From Thermoleophilaceae bacterium (lineage in GTDB: Bacteria > Actinomycetota > Thermoleophilia > Solirubrobacterales > Thermoleophilaceae), in assembly GCA_030447905.1 (NCBI GenBank), contig JAUJNZ010000012.1, forward strand, positions 1 to 46,802: a stretch of DNA of 46,802 bases. The letters are read 5' to 3'. Positions within the stretch are counted from its first letter, which is position 1. Each line of letters begins with the position of its first letter. The translations under genes were made by a program, and so were the position numbers. A model generated the notes under the pieces. It ran no database searches. It was not told the DNA's origin and saw only the letters and a list, made by a program, of their open reading frames with translations. Below, piece after piece: positions 1 to 7,269 of this stretch.

Positions 1-1
1 C

Positions 2-61
2 CACGCCCACAAGACCGAGTTCGCCGAGCTCGGCTGGATGGGCTTCTTCGAGGTGGCCTGA
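2..61 (+). CDS. C-terminal end of a multicopper-oxidase-like protein (partial)
   Basis: Only the last 19 codons are inside the window. They read HAHKTEFAELGWMGFFEVA and stop with TGA at 59-61. The His-x-His start and the GWMGFFEV ending resemble the closing segment of bacterial multicopper oxidases and copper nitrite-reductase-like proteins, where a His in this stretch binds type 1/3 copper. The stop overlaps the ATG of the ZIP-like permease by one base, so the two are probably co-transcribed. The assignment rests on a short tail and is tentative. Confidence 0.5.
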   Translation, partial: HAHKTEFAELGWMGFFEVA

Positions 62-1284
62 TGGAGGCCGGCAGCCACTCCGAGCCTCGAGGCCGGACAG
101 CACGCGACCGGATCGCCCGGCTGCCCACCTGGGCGCTCGGGCTCGTTCCCCTGGCCGTGATCGCGGCTGCGCTCGTCGCCCTGCTCACCGTAGGGGGAGA
201 CACTCTCGGCGAGCGCCGGGGCCCGCCGGTCGAGGACCTCGCCGTCGAGCAGACGGTCCTGCGACCGAACCAGATCGAGCTCACGCTACGCAACGCCGGT
301 CCCGACCCCGTCGAGGTGGCGCAGGTGTTCGTTAACGACGCCTACGTCGATTACACGACCGGGACCCAGCAGGTGGGGCGACTCGACGCTCAGAAGCTGA
401 CGCTCGACTATCCGTGGCAGGAGGGCTCGCCCCTGCTCGTGACCTTGCTCACCTCCTCAGGGGCCACCATCGAGCATGAGGTCGACGTAGCGGTCGCGAC
501 CCCCGAGGCGGACGGGGGCTTCTACGGGCTGATGGCCCTGCTGGGCATCTACGTCGGGGTCATCCCCGTGGCGCTGGGGATGCTTTTCCTGCCCTTCCTG
601 GGCCGGGTGCGCGAAAACTGGATCCGCGTCTTCATGGCCGCCACGGTCGGCCTGCTCGGCTTCCTCGCCGTCGATGCCTACCTCGAGGGCACGGAGATCG
701 CCGAGGAGAGCACCGGCGCCTTTGGCGGCGTCGAGCTCCTATTCATCGGCGCGGCCCTCGCGTACTTCGCGCTGGTGGCCCTTGACCGCTACCTGCACAG
801 GCGACGTGAGCGCGCCGAGGGCGCCGGTGCGGGCGCCTTCCAGCTCTCGCTGCTCGTGGCGATCGGTATCGGCCTGCACAACCTCGGCGAGGGCCTTGCG
901 ATTGGAGCGGCCTACGCTCTCGGCGAGCTCGCCCTCGGCGCCTTTCTGGTGTTCGGCTTTGCGCTTCACAACACGACCGAGGGGCTCGCGATCGTCGCGC
1001 CGCTCGCCAACCGGACCAGGCCCTCGCTCGCGCGCCGGGCGGCGCTCGGCCTGATCGCCGGCGCGCCGGCGATCCTCGGCGCCTTCATCGGCGCTTCGGC
1101 CTACAACCCCGAGGTCACGGCCCTCCTGCTCGGGGTCGGGATCGGCGCGATAATCCAGGTGATCGTCCAGCTCGTCCCGGCGATGCGCGACCGCGCCGGG
1201 CGCGCCCTCTATCCGGCGAGTGTCGGCGGCATCCTCGGAGGCGTCGCCGTCCTCTACGTGACCGGGCTGCTCCTAAGCGTCTGA
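61..1284 (+). CDS. ZIP-family divalent metal permease with extracytoplasmic beta domain
   Basis: 407 aa. A membrane anchor near residues 24-44 is followed by a roughly 100-residue soluble beta-rich segment (about 58-145) that looks like an immunoglobulin/cupredoxin-like fold. Then come about seven or eight hydrophobic segments. The ZIP signatures are clear: HNLGEG at about 273-278 and HNTTEG at about 303-308, the paired His/Glu motifs on helices 4 and 5 that form the binuclear metal site. ZIP proteins import Zn, Fe or Mn; the substrate cannot be read from the sequence. The ATG overlaps the preceding TGA, and a DtxR-type regulator remnant follows 2 bp after the stop, consistent with metal-responsive control. 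The N-terminal soluble domain is unusual for a ZIP and may receive metal from the upstream copper-protein-like gene product. Confidence 0.85.
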   Translation: MEAGSHSEPRGRTARDRIARLPTWALGLVPLAVIAAALVALLTVGGDTLGERRGPPVEDLAVEQTVLRPNQIELTLRNAGPDPVEVAQVFVNDAYVDYTTGTQQVGRLDAQKLTLDYPWQEGSPLLVTLLTSSGATIEHEVDVAVATPEADGGFYGLMALLGIYVGVIPVALGMLFLPFLGRVRENWIRVFMAATVGLLGFLAVDAYLEGTEIAEESTGAFGGVELLFIGAALAYFALVALDRYLHRRRERAEGAGAGAFQLSLLVAIGIGLHNLGEGLAIGAAYALGELALGAFLVFGFALHNTTEGLAIVAPLANRTRPSLARRAALGLIAGAPAILGAFIGASAYNPEVTALLLGVGIGAIIQVIVQLVPAMRDRAGRALYPASVGGILGGVAVLYVTGLLLSV

Positions 1285-1286
1285 CG

Positions 1287-1824
1287 GTGGCCGCCCAGCG
1301 GGCCCCCCTCTCCGAGTTCAGCGAGGCCGTCCAGGACTATGCCAAGGCGCTCGAGGGGCGCGGCGGGGGTGCGGTGGCGACGAACGCTTTCCCCGACCGC
1401 CTCGGCGTGAGAGCCGGATCGGCCTCCGCCATGGTCAAGAAGCTCTGCTCGCGCGGCCTGGCGAGGCACGTTCCGTACGGAGGGGCCCGGCTGACCGACG
1501 ACGGCCGGCGAGTGGCCCTTGAGGTCCTGCGCCACCACATGCTGCTCGAGCGCTATCTGAGCGATGAGCTCCAGGTCCCGTGGGAGGGGGTGCACGCTGA
1601 GGCGGAGGTGCTCGAGCACGTGCTCTCCGAGGAGCTCGAGGAGCGGATCGCGGCCAAGCTGGGCCACCCCACCGTCGACCCTCGCGGCGATCCGATTCCC
1701 GGCCCGCAGGGCGAGACCGAGGATGTGGCGACGCGCGCGCTCGCTGACGGTGCGTATCGGCGGCCAAGAGCATGCCTTCGGGGAGGAGCTGGCGCACGCG
1801 GTTCGCGTGACTTCGGCCTCATGA
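1287..1824 (+). pseudogene. Degraded DtxR/MntR-family metal regulator with internal deletion
   Basis: The GTG start at 1287 is 2 bp after the ZIP gene. The first about 150 codons closely match the intact regulator at 2400-3104: a winged-helix domain, then the H-x-EAEVLEHVLSEELEER metal-binding/dimerisation helix. After ATRALAD (about position 1750) the match jumps directly to the last about 25 residues of the intact copy, which continue in another frame (VRIGGQEHAFGEELAHAVRV) and end at TGA 1822-1824. About 47 residues, roughly the linker and most of the FeoA/SH3-like C-terminal domain, have been deleted and the frame was lost. Read in the original frame, the protein runs on without homology to 2267, across the haem c gene on the other strand. 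A truncated DNA-binding protein could still be made. Confidence 0.8.
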
Positions 1825-1919
1825 GCCGGAGGGCAGCCCTTCCCCCCGAGGCGTGCGCGGTCAGCGGTTCCCGGTCGGCTGCGGCTCAGGCCCTTCGGCG
1901 AGCGCCCGTCGGAGCTTCA

Positions 1920-2282
1920 TCAGCGGCCCCCGGCCCCAGCCAGCAGCTCGACGAGCGCGTCGAGCTGCTGAGCGCTCAGGCGCTCGCGGTAGTTCGTCGG
2001 CATGAGCGGCCCATATCCCGGCGCCAGCTCGGCCCTCGGGTCGAGGATCGCCCGGCGGACGTAGTCTGGGCTCTTGCCGCGCAGGCTCTGGTCGAGGTCC
2101 GGCCCGACGCCCCCCGAGGTGCCGGCGGCCGCGAGGCTGTGACACGACCCGCAGCCGCTGCTCTCAAAGACCTGGCGGCCGTCGGCTCGCCCCGGCCCGC
2201 CGCACCCCGAGAGGGCCACCGAGCCGGCGACGAGCAGGGCCGCCGCCCAGCGAGTCAAGTTCGCTAAACTTTGTCTAGCCAC
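1920..2282 (-). CDS. Small cytochrome c lipoprotein
   Basis: 120 aa from a GTG at 2282. A short signal peptide ends in a lipobox (LSGC, Cys27), so the protein is probably anchored outside the membrane. CGSCH at residues 44-48 is the haem c attachment motif, and PLMP with Met94 supplies the likely sixth haem ligand; together they make a class I monohaem cytochrome. The mature part is about 90 residues, normal for this class. The gene is convergent with the broken regulator and divergent from the intact one. A TTG at 2258 would give a tighter signal peptide (about 112 aa) and leave the palindromes at 2257-2308 upstream, so the start is uncertain. It probably shuttles electrons for a copper oxidase or the respiratory chain; the partner is not shown. 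Confidence 0.85.
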   Translation of the reverse strand: MARQSLANLTRWAAALLVAGSVALSGCGGPGRADGRQVFESSGCGSCHSLAAAGTSGGVGPDLDQSLRGKSPDYVRRAILDPRAELAPGYGPLMPTNYRERLSAQQLDALVELLAGAGGR

Positions 2283-2308
2283 GGCATGGAGTTTATAGCG
2301 CCAAACTC
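2257..2308. promoter_or_regulatory. Cluster of palindromes between divergent cytochrome c and DtxR genes (candidate operator)
   Basis: Three A/T-rich inverted repeats stand out in GC-rich DNA: AAGTT-N5-AACTT (2257-2271), the overlapping GCTAAAC-TTT-GTCTAGC (2263-2279, one mismatch) and GAGTTT-N8-AAACTC (2289-2308). DtxR/MntR-family regulators bind such palindromes, and an intact family member starts 92 bp downstream. Assignment as its operator is inference. Confidence 0.4.
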
Positions 2309-2399
2309 GGTTTGCAAGCCGGCCGTCGCCTTCGAGCCGGTTGGCCGGGGGCGCGATCCTCTAGGTGACCGGCCCGCTCGTCGCGGGTAAGAGGAGTCG

Positions 2400-3104
2400 A
2401 TGGCGGCCGCAGCAGCCCACCACGGCCCCCGGCGCGACGAGAGCTCGCAGACCGACACGGTTGAGGACTACGCCAAGGCGATCTACTCTCTCGAGCAGCG
2501 CGGCGATGGCGCCGTTACGACCAGCGCACTCGCCGAGCGCCTGGGGGTGACGGCGGGGTCCGCGTCGAGCATGGTGAAGAGGCTGGCCGAGCAGGGACTG
2601 GTCGAGCACGCTCCCTACGGGGCAACGAGGCTCACCGACAGCGGCCGCCGCGTGGCGCTCGAGGTACTCCGCCACCACCGGCTGCTGGAGCGCTACCTCA
2701 GCGATGAGCTCGGCGTTCCATGGGATCGCGTCCACGAGGAGGCGGAGGTCCTCGAGCATGTGCTCTCCGAGGAGCTCGAGGAGCGGATAGCCACGAAGCT
2801 CGGCCACCCCGCACACGACCCGCATGGCGATCCGATCCCGACCCGGGGCGGAGAGGTCGAGGAGGGCCTGACGCGGTCGCTCGCCGACCTCGAGCCCGGA
2901 GACCGCGCCACCCTCGCGAGGGTGTCCGACTCGGACCCCGCAATGCTTCGCTACCTGGCCGAACGCGATCTCTGCCCGGGCGCCGAGATCTGCGTCGAGG
3001 ACAAGCAGCCCTTCGGAGGGCCGCTGTTCGTGCGGGTCGGGGACCGCCGGCACGTGCTGGGCAGCGCGCTGGCGCAGGCGATGCGAGTCGGGATCGAGCC
3101 TTGA
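2400..3104 (+). CDS. DtxR/MntR-family metal-dependent transcriptional repressor
   Basis: 234 aa, ATG at 2400 with GAGGAG 4 bp upstream. Residues about 20-85 form a winged helix (SALAERLGVTAGSASSMVKR is the recognition region). Residues about 85-145 form the metal-binding and dimerisation domain, with the characteristic VHEEAEVLEH stretch. Residues about 160-230 form the FeoA/SH3-like third domain. The family represses metal uptake genes when loaded with Fe or Mn. It heads a run of genes (HMA-like protein, small protein, P-type ATPase, small protein, cupredoxin) with overlapping or very close ends, so it likely controls its own metal-transport operon and perhaps the divergent cytochrome through the palindromes upstream. 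It is the intact parent or sister of the degraded copy at 1287. The cognate metal is not determined. Confidence 0.9.
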   Translation: MAAAAAHHGPRRDESSQTDTVEDYAKAIYSLEQRGDGAVTTSALAERLGVTAGSASSMVKRLAEQGLVEHAPYGATRLTDSGRRVALEVLRHHRLLERYLSDELGVPWDRVHEEAEVLEHVLSEELEERIATKLGHPAHDPHGDPIPTRGGEVEEGLTRSLADLEPGDRATLARVSDSDPAMLRYLAERDLCPGAEICVEDKQPFGGPLFVRVGDRRHVLGSALAQAMRVGIEP

Positions 3105-3658
3105 CCGAGCGAGCCCTGAGCGGAGTCGACGAGGCGAGGATCCTCAGCGTCGTTCCCGGTCGAGTGCGCCTGAAGGTGTTCGGCCGACGCCGAACGCCGG
3201 AGGAGCTTGAGCGAGTCACGGCGGCTCTCGATGCCCTTACCGGCGTCAACGCCGTCCAGACGAGCTCGCTGACCGGGAGCGTCCTGGTCCGCCATGACGC
3301 GGCCGGCACGGGCATCGACGACCTTCGGACCGCGCTCGAACGCCTGGGGCTCACCTTGGTATATGGGGAATCCTCCGAGCGTGCGCAGGGAACGCCCGCT
3401 CGGTGGGTGGTGGAGGCGGCCGAAGGGGTGAATTCTCGGGTCGGGCGGAGATTGGGCGGGTCCGACCTTCGGCTGCTCTTTCCCGCCGCGCTCGGCGTGC
3501 TGTCCCTCCGTCAAGCCACGCGCGATGCTCCCGGGCTCGACCAGGCGCCGTGGTACTTACTGGCCTGGTATGCGTTCGACAGCTTCCTCAAGCTGAACGA
3601 CGGCGAAGCGCCGCGCGGCCCAGTCGAGGACCTTCCGCCCGAGCATCACGCTACGTAA
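3101..3658 (+). CDS. HMA2-like protein with C-terminal hydrophobic segments
   Basis: 185 aa from a TTG at 3101 that overlaps the repressor stop by 4 bp (TTGA). Residues about 14-75 look like a heavy-metal-associated ferredoxin-like fold (VPGRVRLKVFGRR, then a second strand TGSVLVRHD) but lack the metal-binding CxxC. This is the HMA2 type often found beside P-type ATPases. The C-terminal third has two hydrophobic stretches (LFPAALGVL and WYLLAWYAFDSFLKL), suggesting membrane association. The same VxGRLRLRV pattern occurs at the N-terminus of the ATPase two genes downstream, so this protein may dock with or regulate it. Direct metal transfer is unlikely without cysteines. Confidence 0.7.
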   Translation: MTERALSGVDEARILSVVPGRVRLKVFGRRRTPEELERVTAALDALTGVNAVQTSSLTGSVLVRHDAAGTGIDDLRTALERLGLTLVYGESSERAQGTPARWVVEAAEGVNSRVGRRLGGSDLRLLFPAALGVLSLRQATRDAPGLDQAPWYLLAWYAFDSFLKLNDGEAPRGPVEDLPPEHHAT

Positions 3659-3673
3659 GCCAAGGAGGAGCGA

Positions 3674-3964
3674 GTGGACGAAAAGGCGATCGCTTTCGCC
3701 GGCGCAGTGGCGGCGGCCACCGTGCTCGGTCGCCGCCTGCGCCCGGCCGCGAAGACGGCGATGAAGGGTTATCTCTGGATGGTCGACGCGACCGCCGACG
3801 CGCGGAGAAGCGTCTCTGACCTCTACGCCGAGGCACAGGCGGAGCACCGGGTCGCGGCGCCCGGTGCCGACCACGTTGCGACCGGGTCACCCGCCGCAGC
3901 GGACGTCACCGAGCAGCGCCCCTACACGGGAGGCTCGCGCGTCCCGGAGGGCACCGGTGGCTGA
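3674..3964 (+). CDS. Small P-ATPase-associated protein (paralogue of the one at 6246)
   Basis: 96 aa, GTG at 3674 with AAGGAGGAG just upstream. It has a short hydrophobic N-terminal segment (AFAGAVAAATVLG), then a basic helix AAKTAMKGYLWMVDATAD and the acidic motif DLYAEAQAE. The same helix pair, AKTAMK followed by VQDIYAEAESE, occurs in the small gene directly after the ATPase, so the two are paralogues that flank it. Similar small proteins (DUF5132-like, from memory) accompany CtpC-type ATPases. They are likely membrane-associated accessory subunits. No enzymatic motif is visible. Confidence 0.65.
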   Translation: MDEKAIAFAGAVAAATVLGRRLRPAAKTAMKGYLWMVDATADARRSVSDLYAEAQAEHRVAAPGADHVATGSPAAADVTEQRPYTGGSRVPEGTGG

Positions 3965-3967
3965 GCT

Positions 3968-6253
3968 TTGGCCTCCGGCGAACGGCGATCGCCGATGCTT
4001 GGGCTGCGTCGTGACGGCGGACCCGACTTGACCGTTAGCGTCGCCGAGCCGAGGAAGTCACCTCTCCCGGCCGTCGAGCCCGCTCCCATCCCCGAGACGG
4101 AGCTCGTCCACGCAGTGGCGGGCCGGCTCCGACTCCGCGTGCCGACGATCGCCGCCGATCCGGCGTACGCGGACAGGCTCGCCGGGCTGATCGGCTCCGA
4201 GCAGGATGTCCTCGGCGTTCGCGTGAGCCGCCCCGCCGCATCGATCGCCGTCCGATACCGCCCCTCGGTTGGCGACGCGGCGCTTCGCAGCCGCCTTGAA
4301 CAGCATGTTCGATCCGCGCGCGGCACAGCCCTCTCCGGCGGGCGGAAGGATGATCGACCGGGCGTAGGCGAGGGCCGGTGGCGAGGACTGGGCCTTCCCG
4401 CGATCACCGCAGGCCTCGCCCTCCTGGGCGGTCCGCTCGGCTTCGCAGTTCCCGCGCCGCTCATCGCCGGCGCCGTGGCCGTCGCGGCCCTCCCCATCGC
4501 CCGGCGCGCGGTTCACAGCGTGAGGGTCGAGCGCAAGCTCAACATCGACGTGCTCGACATGACCGCGATCACTCTCACGACGATGCGTGGGTCGTACCTG
4601 GCGCCCGCGGTGATGATCAGCCTCGTCGAGATCGGCGAGGCGATCCGCGAGCGCACGGCAAGGGCCTCGAGACGCGAGGCGCTCGACCTGCTCGGCTCGA
4701 TGGCGCACTCGGTGTGGCTCGAGCGGGGCGGGGACCGCCAGCAGGTCCCCATCGACCGAGTCGCGGCCGGCGACACGGTCGTCGTCTACCCGGGAGACCG
4801 TATCCCCGTCGACGGCCGCATCCTCGACGGAAGGGGCCTGATCGACGAGCACCAGCTGACCGGCGAGGCGATGCCCGTCCTGCGGGAGGAGGGCGAGCGG
4901 GTCTACGCCTCGACCCTCATGCGGGAGGGACATCTCCATATCGGCGTCGAGCAGGTAGGTGACGAGACCCGAGCGGGTCGGATCATCCGCCTGATGCAGG
5001 ACGCGCCGGTACACGACACGCGGATCGAGGACTACGCCGCGAAGGTGGCCGACAGGGCCGTCCTGCCCGCCTTTCTCCTCTCCGGCGCCGTGTTGCTCGC
5101 CACCCGCAACCCCGCTCGCGCAGCGTCGATCCTGATCACCGACCTGATGACCGGGATTCGGGTCTCGGTGCCGACGGCGGTCCTCGCCGCTCTGACGAGT
5201 GCCGCCCGCCAGGGGATCCTGATTCGCAGCGGGCGAGCGCTCGAGCAGCTCGCGGGCGTCGACGCCGTGGTCTTCGACAAGACCGGCACGCTCACGCGGG
5301 GCCAGCCGACCGTGGCCGCGGTAGAGGCCGTCGACGACGAGATGCCGTCGGCGGACGTGCTCGCCCTCGCCGCCACCGCCGAGCAGCGCCTCACGCATCC
5401 CGTGGCCGAGGCGGTCGTACGTTACGCCCGCGAGCGCGGTGTGAGCCCCGGTCGGCGCCACGGATGGCGCTATGAGATCGGTCTCGGCGTGCGGGCGATC
5501 ATCGAGGGTAGGACGGTCCTGGTCGGAAGCGACAGGCTCCTCGAGCAGGAGGGAATCGACCTCGACCGGCTGCCCCCACCGGCGGCCGGGGGCGGCTCGC
5601 GCATCTACGTCGCAGCCGACGGCAGGCTATGCGGCGCGATGACCTATATCGACCCGCCGCGACCCGAGAGCGAGGCCGTGGTAGCGGCGCTCTCCGAGTC
5701 ACACGGAATCGAGGTTCACATGCTCACCGGCGACAAGTCTCACACCGCCCGAGCCGTGGCCGAGTCGATCCGGATCGATCGGGCGAACACGCACGCCGAG
5801 CTCTTTCCCGAGGAGAAGGCGGAGGTCGTCCGGGGGCTGCGGGCCGCGGGCAAGACGGTCGCCTTCGTCGGCGACGGGGTCAACGACCTACCGGCGCTCG
5901 CCTACGCCGACATTGCCGTGTCGTTCGGGGGCGCGACCGACGTCGCCCGCGAGACCGCCGACGTCGTGCTGATGGACGACGATCTGCGCGGCCTGCCGCA
6001 CGCCATCGACTCTGCCCGACACGCCCTGCGGCTCGTTCGCCAGAACATCGGCATCGTCGCCGGCACCAACCTCGGCGCAATCGGCTTGGCGGCCGCGGGC
6101 TCGCTCGGGCCCGTGGCCGCGGCGGTCATCCACAACGGATCGACGATAGTCGCGGGCGCCAATGGTCTGCGACCTCTGGCCGAGCCTGCGGGGAAGGCGT
6201 CCGAGAGCTCAAGACGAGGGTGGCCGATGATCGAGGAGGAGAGGCATGGCTGA
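3968..6253 (+). CDS. Heavy-metal P-type ATPase, CtpC-like, without a CPC motif
   Basis: 761 aa, TTG at 3968 (an internal ATG at 3995 is possible). The N-terminal HMA-like fold (HAVAGRLRLRV, about residues 44-95) has no CxxC. The P-type core is complete: TGEAMPV at about 298, the phosphorylated Asp in DKTGTLT at about 437, the HP dipeptide of P1B pumps at about 477, and GDGVNDLPAL at about 635. The helix that normally carries CPC/SPC reads TGIRVSVPTAVLAAL: the proline is kept but no Cys flanks it. It therefore resembles the non-CPC group around CtpC-type Mn or other metal exporters rather than Cu/Ag or Zn/Cd pumps. It lies in an operon with a DtxR/MntR regulator and two small paralogues. The direction is probably export; the substrate is unknown. 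Confidence 0.85.
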   Translation: MASGERRSPMLGLRRDGGPDLTVSVAEPRKSPLPAVEPAPIPETELVHAVAGRLRLRVPTIAADPAYADRLAGLIGSEQDVLGVRVSRPAASIAVRYRPSVGDAALRSRLEQHVRSARGTALSGGRKDDRPGVGEGRWRGLGLPAITAGLALLGGPLGFAVPAPLIAGAVAVAALPIARRAVHSVRVERKLNIDVLDMTAITLTTMRGSYLAPAVMISLVEIGEAIRERTARASRREALDLLGSMAHSVWLERGGDRQQVPIDRVAAGDTVVVYPGDRIPVDGRILDGRGLIDEHQLTGEAMPVLREEGERVYASTLMREGHLHIGVEQVGDETRAGRIIRLMQDAPVHDTRIEDYAAKVADRAVLPAFLLSGAVLLATRNPARAASILITDLMTGIRVSVPTAVLAALTSAARQGILIRSGRALEQLAGVDAVVFDKTGTLTRGQPTVAAVEAVDDEMPSADVLALAATAEQRLTHPVAEAVVRYARERGVSPGRRHGWRYEIGLGVRAIIEGRTVLVGSDRLLEQEGIDLDRLPPPAAGGGSRIYVAADGRLCGAMTYIDPPRPESEAVVAALSESHGIEVHMLTGDKSHTARAVAESIRIDRANTHAELFPEEKAEVVRGLRAAGKTVAFVGDGVNDLPALAYADIAVSFGGATDVARETADVVLMDDDLRGLPHAIDSARHALRLVRQNIGIVAGTNLGAIGLAAAGSLGPVAAAVIHNGSTIVAGANGLRPLAEPAGKASESSRRGWPMIEEERHG

Positions 6254-6503
6254 GCGGGGCGAGCGGAGATCCGAGCTTTGGAGAGGGGGGCGTAGGGGCG
6301 CGGGCTGGGCCCTCGGCTTCGTATCGGTGCTGGGACTCGGGTCGGTCCTGAGCCGCGGAGCGCAAGCGACCGCGAAGACGGCGATGAAGGCCGGCCTCAG
6401 AGCTCGTGCGGCCGGCGCAGAGGCCATGGAGCGCGTGCAGGACATCTATGCCGAGGCGGAGAGCGAATATGCGGCTGAGACCCTCTCGCGGGATGAGGCG
6501 TAG
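6246..6503 (+). CDS. Small P-ATPase-associated protein (second paralogue)
   Basis: 85 aa. The ATG at 6246 has GAGGAGAGG upstream and lies 8 bp inside the ATPase 3' end, implying translational coupling. One hydrophobic segment (GWALGFVSVLGLGSVLS) precedes AKTAMKAGLRARAAGAEAME and VQDIYAEAESEY, which align with the helix and acidic motif of the 96-aa protein before the ATPase. Two copies flanking one pump suggest a conserved accessory role such as assembly or regulation at the membrane. Function otherwise unknown. Confidence 0.65.
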   Translation: MAERGERRSELWRGGRRGAGWALGFVSVLGLGSVLSRGAQATAKTAMKAGLRARAAGAEAMERVQDIYAEAESEYAAETLSRDEA

Positions 6504-6516
6504 GGGGTCCGGGTCT

Positions 6517-6960
6517 ATGGTACGCCTCCTCGCTTGGATCTCTCGAGAGCGCGAGTCGCATCCGCTGCTCAGGCCATCGGCGCTTGCCCTGGTGGGGGCG
6601 GCCGCCCTCGTCGGTTGCGGCGGAGCGGCGAAGGACGGAGGTCGGGCGGTTACGGTGGCGCCGGGACGCTCGGTGGAGATCGTAGGCGACGAGTTCTCCT
6701 TCGATCCAAAGACCCTGCTCGTCGAGCCGGCTAGAGCGGGCGGCGGGGCATCCGTGCAGATACGCCTCAAAAACCAAGGGGCGCTCGCGCACAACCTGAG
6801 GGTCTTTGAGGGCGGCCGTGAGGTCGGAGGAACGCCGACGTTCGAAGGCGGGACGACCCGGTCGACCGCGCTTTCGCTCAAGCCTGGGGACTACCGCTTC
6901 GTCTGTACCGTCGGCAACCACGCCGAACGCGGGATGGTGGGCGAGCTGACGGTCAGGTGA
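6517..6960 (+). CDS. Cupredoxin (plastocyanin-like) lipoprotein
   Basis: 147 aa from ATG 6517; an in-frame ATG at 6493 would overlap the previous gene. A hydrophobic signal segment ends at LVGC (Cys34), a lipobox. The rest is a cupredoxin domain with a full type 1 copper set: His92 in ALAHNL, then Cys130, His135 and Met140 in the loop CTVGNHAERGM. It should act outside the membrane as a one-electron carrier or copper-binding protein. With the cytochrome c at 1920 and the copper-oxidase-like tail at the window start, it suggests a small copper/haem electron-transfer set next to metal transport. It is the last gene of the plus-strand run. Confidence 0.85.
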   Translation: MVRLLAWISRERESHPLLRPSALALVGAAALVGCGGAAKDGGRAVTVAPGRSVEIVGDEFSFDPKTLLVEPARAGGGASVQIRLKNQGALAHNLRVFEGGREVGGTPTFEGGTTRSTALSLKPGDYRFVCTVGNHAERGMVGELTVR

Positions 6961-7269
6961 GCTGACGATCTCCGTTTGAAGCTCCGGCGACGCGACCGGT
7001 CTTCGTTTGCCTGTACAAGACGATCAGCGTTCGTCCGCTCCTGAGGAGTGGGAGGAGCTCTGAGCTTGGCGCCTCGTCCGCCGGCTCGTCCCCGGCTGCC
7101 CCAGCCGCCCGACCCTTCGAAAACGAGCCACCATGATGCGGCCCCGCGAGGTCTTCCTCTGCGGTCACCCGCCGATCTCACGAGCGCGTGTCGCCCGGAT
7201 GGCGGCGCAGAGTCGGTCGGGCGCCGACACGCAGATCCGCCGCGGACGCTCACGCCGACGGCCATAGGT
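6961..7269. other. Intergenic region, no gene seen
   Basis: Between convergent gene ends. Frames in both directions are open by chance but give Arg/Pro-rich sequence with no family resemblance. No clear hairpin with a T-run is present. Confidence 0.5.

Noticed and set aside
1287-2267. 326-codon open frame as one protein
   Set aside because: After about codon 155 it loses similarity to the intact paralogue and runs antisense through the haem c gene; the true end of the regulator lies in another frame.
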